Source: Bacteroides helcogenes P 36-108 (lineage in GTDB: Bacteria; Bacteroidota; Bacteroidia; Bacteroidales; Bacteroidaceae). Taken from it: 64,000 nt of DNA. Positions 53,254 to 60,693 of the stretch are shown piece after piece. The stretch is taken from positions 3,162,001 through 3,226,000 of the forward strand of contig NC_014933.1 in the NCBI RefSeq assembly GCF_000186225.1, written 5' to 3'. Within the stretch, counting starts at the first letter, position 1. Every line of letters begins with the position of its first letter. The translations under genes and the position numbers were made by a program. The notes below the pieces were generated by a model that searched no databases, was not told the origin of the DNA, and saw only the letters and a program-made list of their open reading frames with translations.

Positions 53254-53658
53254 TTACCAATTTAGCAACGACAACATTTCCTTAAGTTTTTCTTCATTTC
53301 CTTTTTTCAGGAATCTTGGTAAGATAGCTAAATGCTTTAGCTTCTTAATGGGAAGTAATGTTAGTAGGCTTTCTTGGGGAAATTGAATTAAAAGCTGACT
53401 GATAATCCAATATTTCCAAATGGTATCATTTTCCTGATTCACCAATATCTGTTTGATGCTTGGCAAAAGTTCTTTGTGAAATTTTGGTAAGACATGAATA
53501 ATCTCTAATGCAACAGGGTAATTCATGTCAGCAATCCATTCCAGAATAGAGGTTGCCACAACCGATACTTGTTCAGGAGTTGCCAATGACAGACGCTTAG
53601 CTGCGTCTAAATCAAATTTATCTTTAGGTATCAATCTTTGTTCATTCATATTTATCAA
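53254..53658 (-). CDS. DUF5071 immunity-like protein
   Basis: The 134-residue soluble protein resembles DUF5071: LIPKDKFDLDAAKRLSLAT near the N-terminus, a helical ILEWIADMNYPVALEI segment and a LLxLLP-type helix later. DUF5071 occurs in orphan immunity arrays. The start could be Met 1 or the Met at residue 4. Confidence 0.62.
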   Translation of the reverse strand: MINMNEQRLIPKDKFDLDAAKRLSLATPEQVSVVATSILEWIADMNYPVALEIIHVLPKFHKELLPSIKQILVNQENDTIWKYWIISQLLIQFPQESLLTLLPIKKLKHLAILPRFLKKGNEEKLKEMLSLLNW

Positions 53659-53688
53659 TAATGTTCGGCAGTGTTCCGCCTTATTCAG
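53654..53688 (-). repeat. conserved intergenic segment of the immunity array, copy a
   Basis: ATAATGTTCGGCAG and GTTCCGC-CTTATTCAG here recur at 54237-54270 in front of a non-homologous gene. Confidence 0.6.
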
Positions 53689-53704
53689 CCGCTTATTATA
53701 TTTA

Positions 53705-54226
53705 TTACTGCTTTATGCTATATCCGTTTTTCAGCAGATTTTCAATCTCAGTTGTAATATATAAATTTCTGCCGTCTTGTTTCATAGGGATATATATTTT
53801 CTTTATCCAATTAAAGAAATCATTTGCCCAAGAAAGAAAACTGTCTGACTTTTGAACAAGCTTGTTATCGTTATAATAACGGGCTGTATAACAAATTTTC
53901 CCTCCAATAATTTCCTTTGATTTATGGTTAATATAACATTTATCAAACTCAATCAAATTGCTAAAAGTTGCATTAGGAAAGTATTTGAACCCATCACTAT
54001 ATGGACTACAATCTATTTTATCAATAATGACATCTTCCTCTTTTTGAAACAGAATGACCCGTTTCCATTCATCTGTATTTTCATCCTCTTTTATCATAGG
54101 AATAGGATGCAAACAGTTTCCTGTTAGTGGCAATGCAGAAATATGTATTCCACACTTGTCAAGGTAACTATTAATCGTAGGATAATCATTATCACTACAA
54201 TAAAACGGTATTTGTCTTGTGTTCAT
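53705..54226 (-). CDS. immunity-array protein, unknown family
   Basis: The 173-residue soluble acidic protein has no recognised motif. It is preceded by intergenic copy b and followed by copy a, arrangements seen only in this array. Confidence 0.5.
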   Translation of the reverse strand: MNTRQIPFYCSDNDYPTINSYLDKCGIHISALPLTGNCLHPIPMIKEDENTDEWKRVILFQKEEDVIIDKIDCSPYSDGFKYFPNATFSNLIEFDKCYINHKSKEIIGGKICYTARYYNDNKLVQKSDSFLSWANDFFNWIKKIYIPMKQDGRNLYITTEIENLLKNGYSIKQ

Positions 54227-54236
54227 AAGTACATAT

Positions 54237-54292
54237 ATTGATAATGTTCGGCAGCGTTCCGCTTATTCAGTCAGTCGGTTTGCTGTTTGTTA
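54237..54292 (-). repeat. conserved intergenic segment of the immunity array, copy b
   Basis: The left half repeats copy a (53654-53688); the right half (TCGGTTTGCTGTTTGTTA) repeats 53230-53247 upstream of the short DYLYY member. Confidence 0.6.
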
Positions 54293-54750
54293 TCGACCTT
54301 CTTTTCTAAATATTCAATTTTCCATTCTCTTTCCTTTTCGTCAGGCACATTGCATAATTCATATATTTCATGCCATCCATCTTTACCCATTTCAACGAAA
54401 CTGCAATCATAACCCGTATAGAGTTCCTTTGCATAATCTTCAGTTGAATTGAAATGTTCTAAAGAAAGAAAACTAAACGTTTCTTCTCGCCACTGATTAT
54501 GATTGTATTCATCAATAATGAAATTCAGCGGCTTATTTCCATAATTCATTTCTACATATTTATCAAGTGATACGAAGTATAACAAGATATGTAGCGAACC
54601 ATTTATTCTAATGACATCAATACCGTTATTGCCTAAATATTGATTATGAACTTTTCTTATACGTTTGTGTAAGTCATTGATTAATATATCAGATTCAACC
54701 AACAACTCAAAAGTTATATTATTATTTATGTCCTTTATTTTGATAATCAT
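54271..54750 (-). CDS. immunity-array protein, unknown family
   Basis: The 159-residue soluble protein is acidic, with FIDEYNHNQWREETFSFLSL and GYDCSFVEMGKDGWHEIYEL segments. No family is recognised. Its last codons (VDNKQQTD) are encoded by the repeated intergenic segment, so the repeat runs into the coding end. Confidence 0.5.
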   Translation of the reverse strand: MIIKIKDINNNITFELLVESDILINDLHKRIRKVHNQYLGNNGIDVIRINGSLHILLYFVSLDKYVEMNYGNKPLNFIIDEYNHNQWREETFSFLSLEHFNSTEDYAKELYTGYDCSFVEMGKDGWHEIYELCNVPDEKEREWKIEYLEKKVDNKQQTD

Positions 54751-54819
54751 TTTGTTTTTATTTTTATAGGTTGATAATGGGATGCGAATAGTTGACCGTT
54801 AGGGCAGTTTATTCGCTTG

Positions 54820-55122
54820 TTAGCAACCTCTTTTCGTTTTATAGATTATTTCAGAATATCCATTTGGAAATGATTGGGTAATAGTTTCTAAAGTCCCATC
54901 GTCTTGATATTGGAATATGTGAACTAAATCACTACCACTTTTACCATCAATATCATATTGTTTAATTTCAATATGTGTCAAGGCATTTTCATTATAGATG
55001 TAATTCTCTTCACGGCTACCACGACTACCACATGACTGTAACCGTTTCAACTTTCCGCCCTCGAAAAAGTAATGGCGTACATTTATCAAACGTTTACCAT
55101 TATTATATAGAATACTTTTCAC
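54820..55122 (-). CDS. immunity-array protein, probably 5'-truncated
   Basis: The ORF from ATG 55122 is 100 residues. The same frame is open upstream to about 55236 with plausible protein sequence (LCIYGFNNQNQIVEVKVGC and onward) but no start codon, so the native N-terminus seems to be lost. The sequence is beta-rich and Tyr/Asn-rich, like YD-repeat or MORN-like immunity proteins. Confidence 0.45.
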   Translation of the reverse strand: MKSILYNNGKRLINVRHYFFEGGKLKRLQSCGSRGSREENYIYNENALTHIEIKQYDIDGKSGSDLVHIFQYQDDGTLETITQSFPNGYSEIIYKTKRGC

Positions 55123-55262
55123 AAGATTGTCTGTATAATATAGAAAAGTGTGATAAAACTGATTTTCAATTGAACAACCAACCTTAACTTCGACTATTTG
55201 ATTTTGATTATTAAACCCGTAGATACAAAGATTTTGGGTGCTTTATACTGTATCAGGACGCT

Positions 55263-55430
55263 TTACAGGTTTTCCTTGTCTGAAACCATTACGCTGATAG
55301 GAATATGGGGTAAGCTGCCCTTATACAATTCAGTCCTGATAACATCGCTTTCTATTTGTTGTCTTATGATTTCAAAGTCATTTTTCAATGCTTCAAATTC
55401 AGTTCTTAAAGTTTCTTCAATCATTTCCAT
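55263..55430 (-). CDS. 55-residue ORF, probably an N-terminal fragment
   Basis: A polar, helical 55-residue ORF (IEETLRTEFEALKNDFEIIR) lies just upstream of the truncated gene above. It may be the remains of another array gene fused by deletion. Confidence 0.3.
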   Translation of the reverse strand: MEMIEETLRTEFEALKNDFEIIRQQIESDVIRTELYKGSLPHIPISVMVSDKENL

Positions 55431-55500
55431 TTATTTAGGTGGCTAATGTATTCAATAACCACACCTTATGGTGCGTTTCCTAATCTCTAATATCCACACC

Positions 55501-55794
55501 TCACGAATCATCCAGTGTATCAAGCGGATTGGGGATGCTTGATTTGTGGGCATTCGTCACATGAAGATATATACTTGTTGTCTTAATGTCATAGTGTTCC
55601 GGTAGTTCCTGTATGGTTCTTAGGTCAGTACCTTGTTCCAGTAAATGGGTAGCGGAAGAGTGGCGGAGCATGTGTGCATGTTCCCGATGGCGGACATATA
55701 CCCGGCTGTAACCGGCATATTCTATCCGTATATAATCCAGAGCATCTATGTTCTGTTTTGTCAGTACGATACTTCCCCCGTTGTTGGCTTGCAT
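55501..55794 (-). pseudogene. C-terminal fragment of a XerD-like tyrosine recombinase
   Basis: About 97 residues encode [20 protein letters not shown] and [11 protein letters not shown], i.e. box II and the nucleophile Tyr, but not the N-terminal domains. LPEHYD replaces the usual LLGHxD. A consensus promoter (TAACTTTG, 55856-55849) lies directly upstream, so the gene lost its 5' two thirds by internal deletion. It may be the recombinase associated with the array (rAID-type). Confidence 0.7.
55661..55693 (+). repeat. 33-bp segment shared with 57987-58019
   Basis: This piece of the recombinase C-terminus (GGAGCATGTGTGCATGTTCC core) recurs at 57987-58019 with about two mismatches, next to tetR. 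Confidence 0.75.
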
Positions 55795-55848
55795 CCATGT
55801 AGGGCTTGTTTTATAACGTTACAACTATCATTCAACGAATAATGCTGC

Positions 55849-55856
55849 CAAAGTTA
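55849..55856 (-). promoter_or_regulatory. -7 box upstream of the recombinase fragment
   Basis: The minus strand reads TAACTTTG. Confidence 0.5.
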
Positions 55857-55928
55857 TAAAACTATTCCGAATAAAGTAAACGAGTGTTCTCCCTTTTATC
55901 CTTTTTTGTCATAGACAACCCCGTTGGT

Positions 55929-56064
55929 GGGGAAACAGCGTAGGGCTGGAGTGTGTCTAACGCTTCAACAGGGAGTAAATGGCATGCAGGTGTTTGGCAA
56001 GTTACCGGAACATGACTACCGCATCCTCTACATCCACATCCCCCCTCAGCTCTCCGGCAGCTAT
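55929..56064 (-). pseudogene. duplicated 3' fragment of the tetR gene with internal deletion
   Basis: Matches the 3' end of the intact tetR gene (58026-58212), including GGGAGTAAATGGCATGCAGG, but lacks about 70 bp in the middle. It lies left of the AbiE genes while the intact copy lies right. Confidence 0.75.
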
Positions 56065-56143
56065 ATTCGTATTATTCATACATTATTTTGCCTCAAAGCG
56101 GCAAATGTCGTCTTTTTTAGTGCGTAAATCAGCAAATATTGCT

Positions 56144-56151
56144 TATCTTTG
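56144..56151 (+). promoter_or_regulatory. -7 box of the abiE operon
   Basis: TATCTTTG, 17 bp upstream of ATG 56169. Confidence 0.65.
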
Positions 56152-56168
56152 CACCAAAATAGACGAAT

Positions 56169-56972
56169 ATGACTATAAGAAGTTGGATAAAACAACGTGA
56201 AATAGCAGGAAGACCTACATTTTCCATAGCAGATGTAAAGGAGGAATTTCCAAACACATCTGTTAGGGTTATTACCTCTGAATTATATCGTTTGTCAAAG
56301 CAATCGATAATTGTACCTGTTTATAAGTGCTTTTATACTGTAATACCTGTGCAATATTCCGCTCGGGGGGTCGTTCCACCTTTATATTATATAGACCAAT
56401 TGATGGCATATTTGGGCAAACCTTATTATATAAGTCTGCTAAGTGCAGCCGAATTACATGGTGCAGCACATCAACGACCGCAAAAGTTTTCAGTAACCAC
56501 CATATTCCCTAAGGCTACCACTTCCAGCCAGTATAACAATCAGTTAATATGGAACTATCGTCGTGAGATACCTGAGGGCCTACTCATGCAAAGGAATTCT
56601 GAGACAGGTAGAGTGAAATTCTCTTCCCCGGAACTAACGGCTGTCGATTTAGTTCAATATAATCAACTGATAGGTGGGCTTTCTATGGCTACCACTGTTT
56701 TAGAAGAACTTTTGGAATATACAGATTTCAACAAACAGTCCGAATCCCTACTCTCTGTAACCAATATTCCCACATTACAACGGTTAGGATATATTGCAGA
56801 AGTTATACTGGAAGAGACAGAGCAGGCAAATACACTGTTCAACCTTCTTAAATCAAACAATAAACGAATGAAGAAAATTCCATTGGATTCAGACCATTCT
56901 ACAGATGGGTGTCCGATAGACAACCGATGGAATGTTATAATAAATCAAGCAATAGAACCAGACGACTTATGA
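56169..56972 (+). CDS. abiEi: AbiEi-family antitoxin, type IV toxin-antitoxin
   Basis: The 267-residue protein has an N-terminal winged helix (FSIADVKEEFPNTSVRVITSEL) and the AbiEi C-terminal domain (YYISLLSAAELHGAAHQRPQ, then FSSPELTAVDLVQY). It is expected to repress the operon and counteract the AbiEii nucleotidyltransferase. Its stop overlaps the AbiEii start (ATGA). Confidence 0.88.
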   Translation: MTIRSWIKQREIAGRPTFSIADVKEEFPNTSVRVITSELYRLSKQSIIVPVYKCFYTVIPVQYSARGVVPPLYYIDQLMAYLGKPYYISLLSAAELHGAAHQRPQKFSVTTIFPKATTSSQYNNQLIWNYRREIPEGLLMQRNSETGRVKFSSPELTAVDLVQYNQLIGGLSMATTVLEELLEYTDFNKQSESLLSVTNIPTLQRLGYIAEVILEETEQANTLFNLLKSNNKRMKKIPLDSDHSTDGCPIDNRWNVIINQAIEPDDL

Positions 56973-57766
56973 TAGACAGAGCATCAATACAGGAATGGAG
57001 CATTCAGGTTCCATGGAAAGAGAATGTGCAGGTTGAGCAGGATTTGCTCATATCACGTGCGTTGGTCGCAATTTTCAGCGATGAGTTTTTGGCAAGCCAA
57101 TTGGCGTTTCGTGGAGGTACAGCCCTCCACAAACTCTATATGTCTCCACAGCCAAGATACAGTGAAGACATTGACCTTGTTCAGATAACATCAGGGCCAA
57201 TCAAACCCATTATGTTTCGTCTTGGTGAGGTTCTGGACTTTATGCCAGACCGTGTAACCAAGCAGAAAAGGTACAATAACACTATGCTATTTCGCATGGA
57301 GTCAGAAATACCGCCAATCATGCCAATTCGATTGAAACTTGAAATCAATTGCTTTGAGCACTTCAATGAGATGGGACTTGTAAAACACCCATTTACAGTT
57401 GATAGCCAGTGGTTCAAAGGCTCTTGTGAAATCACAACTTACCATTTTGCAGAATTACTCGGCACTAAACTTCGTGCATTGTATCAACGCAAAAAAGGCC
57501 GTGACTTATTCGACTTGTATGAAGCATTGACGAAAACTGATGTAAATTTGGATGATGTCATTCGCTGCTATCGTAAGTATATGAGTTTTGTTGTCAACCA
57601 GCCTCCAACACATAAGCAATATACCCTCAATATGGAAGAAAAAATGCAAGATCCAGGCTTTCTTGGCGATACACAATTGCTTATTCGTCCGGAAATGTCT
57701 TTTGATCCAGTTGAAGCATACGAATTGGTGCGTGAAAAGCTGATTGACAAGCTATTGATCAAGTAA
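56969..57766 (+). CDS. abiEii: AbiEii-family nucleotidyltransferase toxin
   Basis: The 265-residue protein starts at ATG 56969, overlapping the abiEi stop. It has the nucleotidyltransferase motif FRGGTALHKLY followed by RYSEDIDLV and a later GTKLRALYQRKKGRDLFDLY, as in AbiEii/AbiGii toxins, which block growth (some modify tRNA) during phage infection. The active-site residues look intact. Confidence 0.88.
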   Translation: MIDRASIQEWSIQVPWKENVQVEQDLLISRALVAIFSDEFLASQLAFRGGTALHKLYMSPQPRYSEDIDLVQITSGPIKPIMFRLGEVLDFMPDRVTKQKRYNNTMLFRMESEIPPIMPIRLKLEINCFEHFNEMGLVKHPFTVDSQWFKGSCEITTYHFAELLGTKLRALYQRKKGRDLFDLYEALTKTDVNLDDVIRCYRKYMSFVVNQPPTHKQYTLNMEEKMQDPGFLGDTQLLIRPEMSFDPVEAYELVREKLIDKLLIK

Positions 57767-57777
57767 TTAAGCCTGAA

Positions 57778-57855
57778 TCACGATGTCAAACCAAATACGT
57801 TTACATAAGCGACTTCTGTTTCCCCTTCACAAGAGACAAAGAAATTAGGTTTCAT
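57778..57855 (-). pseudogene. RloB-like N-terminal relic
   Basis: A 25-codon ORF, MKPNFFVSCEGETEVAYVNV, has the N-terminal signature of RloB-type defence proteins and overlaps the end of an RloA-like relic by 11 bp, the usual rloA-rloB arrangement. The rest is gone, up to the AbiEii stop. Confidence 0.5.
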
Positions 57856-57952
57856 TGTCTTCTAATTCTTTTGCTTTCTTTGTTTGGATATTTGCAGCCT
57901 GCATATCCAAAACCACTCGTCCTTTATGGAAAATGATATTCGACTTGCCTTT
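57845..57952 (-). pseudogene. RloA-like ATPase C-terminal relic
   Basis: About 35 codons, GKSNIIFHKGRVVLDMQAAN and onward to a native-looking stop, resemble the C-terminus of AAA ATPases paired with RloB. It is cut off upstream by a stop in the flanking DNA. Confidence 0.48.
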
Positions 57953-57986
57953 TTAGTTTTTTGATACATAATTCTTTGCGAAAGAA

Positions 57987-58019
57987 TGACGGAGCATGTG
58001 TACATGTTCCCGATGGCGG
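57987..58019 (+). repeat. 33-bp segment shared with 55661-55693
   Basis: A scrap of the recombinase gene fused to the tetR 3' flank, matching at about 31 of 33 positions. Confidence 0.75.
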
Positions 58020-58045
58020 GAAAACAGCGTTGGACTGTGGTGTGT

Positions 58046-58666
58046 CTAACGCTTCAGCAGGGAGTAAATGGCATGCAGGTGTTTGGCGAGCTGCCGGGTG
58101 TCGAGCCCGTCTCCCAATGCCATTTCAAACGAAAGCCCCATGTAAACTTGCCGGAACATGACTACCGCATCCTCCACATCCACATCGCCCCGCAGCTCTC
58201 CGGTAGCTATGGCACGTTGTATGGCGGCACGCCAATGGGCATAATCATTGTTCACAAGGTTATGGAGTTTTTCTTGTGCGTCGGGGACATATTGGAGTAC
58301 CTGAAACAGGAAATGAAAATATTTTGCGTGGTATGTGAGTGTTCCTGGCACAGGTTTGTCTTTATCGGCATCCATCAGATTGCCTAATATATCCATTGTC
58401 CGTTCTACGCCACGCACATATTCGTCTATGAACTCGGCAAACGTGCCGTTCGTTTCAGTGAATTTGTTCTGTGGATTCTGCGTACTGAACAAGAATTTAT
58501 CCACTACGGCGGTGAACAATTCCTGTTTGTTCTCATAGTATTTGAATATCCCGGCTTTCGACATTCCGAGCATCTTTCCAAGTTCCGCAAAACTGGCTTT
58601 CTCATAGTTCACGGACGTAAACAACTTGAACGCAGCTATCAGTAATTCATCACGGGTAATTTTCAT
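58046..58666 (-). CDS. TetR/AcrR-family transcriptional regulator
   Basis: The 206-residue protein has an N-terminal TetR helix-turn-helix (FAELGKMLGMSKAGIFKYYENK) and a helical ligand-binding domain of unknown specificity. It is monocistronic, with no adjacent target gene except the relics to its left. Its 3' end has been duplicated to 55929-56064. Confidence 0.85.
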   Translation of the reverse strand: MKITRDELLIAAFKLFTSVNYEKASFAELGKMLGMSKAGIFKYYENKQELFTAVVDKFLFSTQNPQNKFTETNGTFAEFIDEYVRGVERTMDILGNLMDADKDKPVPGTLTYHAKYFHFLFQVLQYVPDAQEKLHNLVNNDYAHWRAAIQRAIATGELRGDVDVEDAVVMFRQVYMGLSFEMALGDGLDTRQLAKHLHAIYSLLKR

Positions 58667-58939
58667 ATTATGGCAGTCTTTTATATTTTCCAGTTCCGAA
58701 ATTACTATTTTATTCCCATACAGACCCTATTACAGGCAATAGATTAACAAAAATAAATTTGCGGATGCCTTAGCTGGTCGGAACAGTCGGTTTTAGAACA
58801 AGCCAATAAATGGAGACAGACATCTGCCAAAAGCAGACAGAAACGCATAAAAAAGTCAGTGTCCAAATCGTACCCCCTCAAAAGGGTAAGGATAGATAAA
58901 ATATTGATATTTAGGACAGTGAACCGGATGGGGTAAAGG
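58667..58939. other. non-coding right end of island B
   Basis: No gene or clear motif is seen between tetR and att copy 3. Confidence 0.5.
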
Positions 58940-58953
58940 CCCAAGCGGATCAC
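58940..58953 (+). repeat. attachment-site core, copy 3
   Basis: CCCAAGCGGATCAC identical to the tRNA-Lys 3' end (18806-18819). Confidence 0.85.
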
Positions 58954-59302
58954 GGAAAATAAAAAACAATCAAATAGCAAAAAGGGTACTTTAAAGAACG
59001 ATGTGTAATTTTTAAGGGATCACTTTACAGTGAATGAAGGGAGAACTGAGAGTGAAGTTTCCACTTTACCAACTATTTTGCACACTTTTAAAGAAAACGG
59101 AATAAAAATAGTATTTTAAAGTTCGAAATATGTATTTTTGCAAGTGTATTCACCTACAATATAGGTTGACAAAAAGCTAAAATATTTATCATTCAACCAT
59201 AACATAGTTCTATTGAAGGCAATGAATCAAAAGGAAAACTCTCTTACATCTACTTATGAATAAAGTAGTAAAAGCATTTTGTGACAGAGTCTTTTTATTA
59301 GT
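58954..59302 (+). promoter_or_regulatory. leader region of the helicase/methyltransferase locus
   Basis: No gene. TATTTTTG at 59133-59140 is a -7 box for the operon starting at 59303, implying a leader of about 155 nt. TCACTTTACAGTGA (59020-59033) is an imperfect palindrome, and CACTTTAC recurs near 59061; together they may form an operator. Confidence 0.4.
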
Positions 59303-60678
59303 ATGATAACTAAATATCACGCGAAGTATTACGCAAACTTGCTTACACAAAAAATTGTGGGCGGTGAACTATCATCAATCTCGCAGTCTCTAATGAGTGC
59401 ATCAGTTGACATCAATCCACATCAGATTGATGCAGCGCTCTTTGCATTCAAATCACCACTATCTAAAGGTGTCGTTTTAGCTGATGAAATCGGTTTAGGA
59501 AAGACTATTGAAGTAGATAAATCTGGTATTGACAATATTATCCTTGACACCACGAACTACAATGAAGCCATCAAGAACGGCAGATCTCCATATTCAAAGA
59601 ATAAGGCAATTATTTGTTCTTATAATTTTGTGGCTCGTAAAAAGGATGAAATATTGATGCATGGTTTCGATATATCAATCATTGATGAAGCTCACAAACT
59701 AAGAAATGTTTATCGCCAATCAAGCAAAACATCTCATGCAGTTCGTGATGCTCTCACATCAACAAAGAAGTTCTTGCTTACAGCTACACCCTTCCAAAAC
59801 TCATTACTGGAGCTTTATGGCTTGACAAGCATAATTGATGATCATATTTTTGGTAGTGAGAAATCATTTAGAAGTGAATACGGTTCTGGAGAAAATAATG
59901 CTGACCTTCGTGCACGATTGTCTGCGATATATAAACGTACATTGAGACGTGATGTAAAAGAATATATCAATTATACAAATAGATTACCACTGACACAGAA
60001 GTTCGACTCAACTGATGCAGAGTATGAGCTGTATCAAACTATTTCTGATTTTCTCAGAAGAAACGATATATACTCAGTCCCTGCACAGCAGAAGAAGTTG
60101 ACTACAATGATAATCCGTAAGATATTGGCTTCTTCTACTTTTGCTCTTATAAGTACATTGACCAATACAAAATCACGTCTCGAAAAGATGCTCGAAACGG
60201 TATCTATGCTCTTATTTACAGCAGAGGATTTGATAGATGAACTCATGAAAGATACTCGCCATCAAATTTTGGAAAACTTTGATATTGATGTGCAAGAACA
60301 TCTAAACAACACATCATAACAACAATAAAGAATGTGAATAGTAGAAACCTTTCATTCTTCAAAGAAGAAGAAGACAGAATCTATCGTTGGGAACGCGATG
60401 TGATTGATGGTATTGAGCAAGAACTTGATATGGTAAAGCGTAATATACGTGAGACAGAAAGACTTGCTCGTCAAGCTGAAAATATAGAAGAACGTATCAG
60501 TCTTGAAGCTAAAGCAGAGGATCTGCGCCGCCAGAAGCGTAGAAAGCGCAATGAACTTGAAAACAGGGAAGATGAAATATCTGTTCGTAGAAAAGAGCTC
60601 GTTGCTGAACTTGAGAGAAAAATGATTCAAACAACTTCATCAGACAATCTATTTATTGTCCGTTGGAGTAATAACTAA
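59303..60678 (+). pseudogene. SNF2/RapA-like helicase gene eroded by deletions
   Basis: The first frame (59303-60319) has Walker A LADEIGLGKTIE (residues 59-70). It then jumps to VDKSGIDNIILD, lacking about 40 residues expected after motif I. DEAH box IIDEAHKLRN and motif III LLTATPFQN follow. The helicase C-terminal domain is absent; after RLEKMLE the sequence goes straight to LENFDIDVQEHL and a stop. The second frame (60334-60678) is the coiled-coil C-terminal tail (FFKEEEDRIYRWERDVIDG ... LFIVRWSNN). At least three deletions therefore disable a protein usually near 1000 residues. A DUF4391 gene that, from memory, often follows such helicases is also missing. Confidence 0.75.
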
Positions 60679-60693
60679 TTAATAAGCAGCATA

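Larger units (their letters stand above)
45014..58953. mobile_element. island B, immunity-gene array at tRNA-Lys (about 14 kb)
   Basis: Bounded by att core copies 2 and 3. The left end carries repeats, an integrase N-terminal relic and a RadC relic; the bulk is an array of small immunity-like genes. Since the integrases are decayed, the island is probably no longer self-mobile. Confidence 0.65.
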
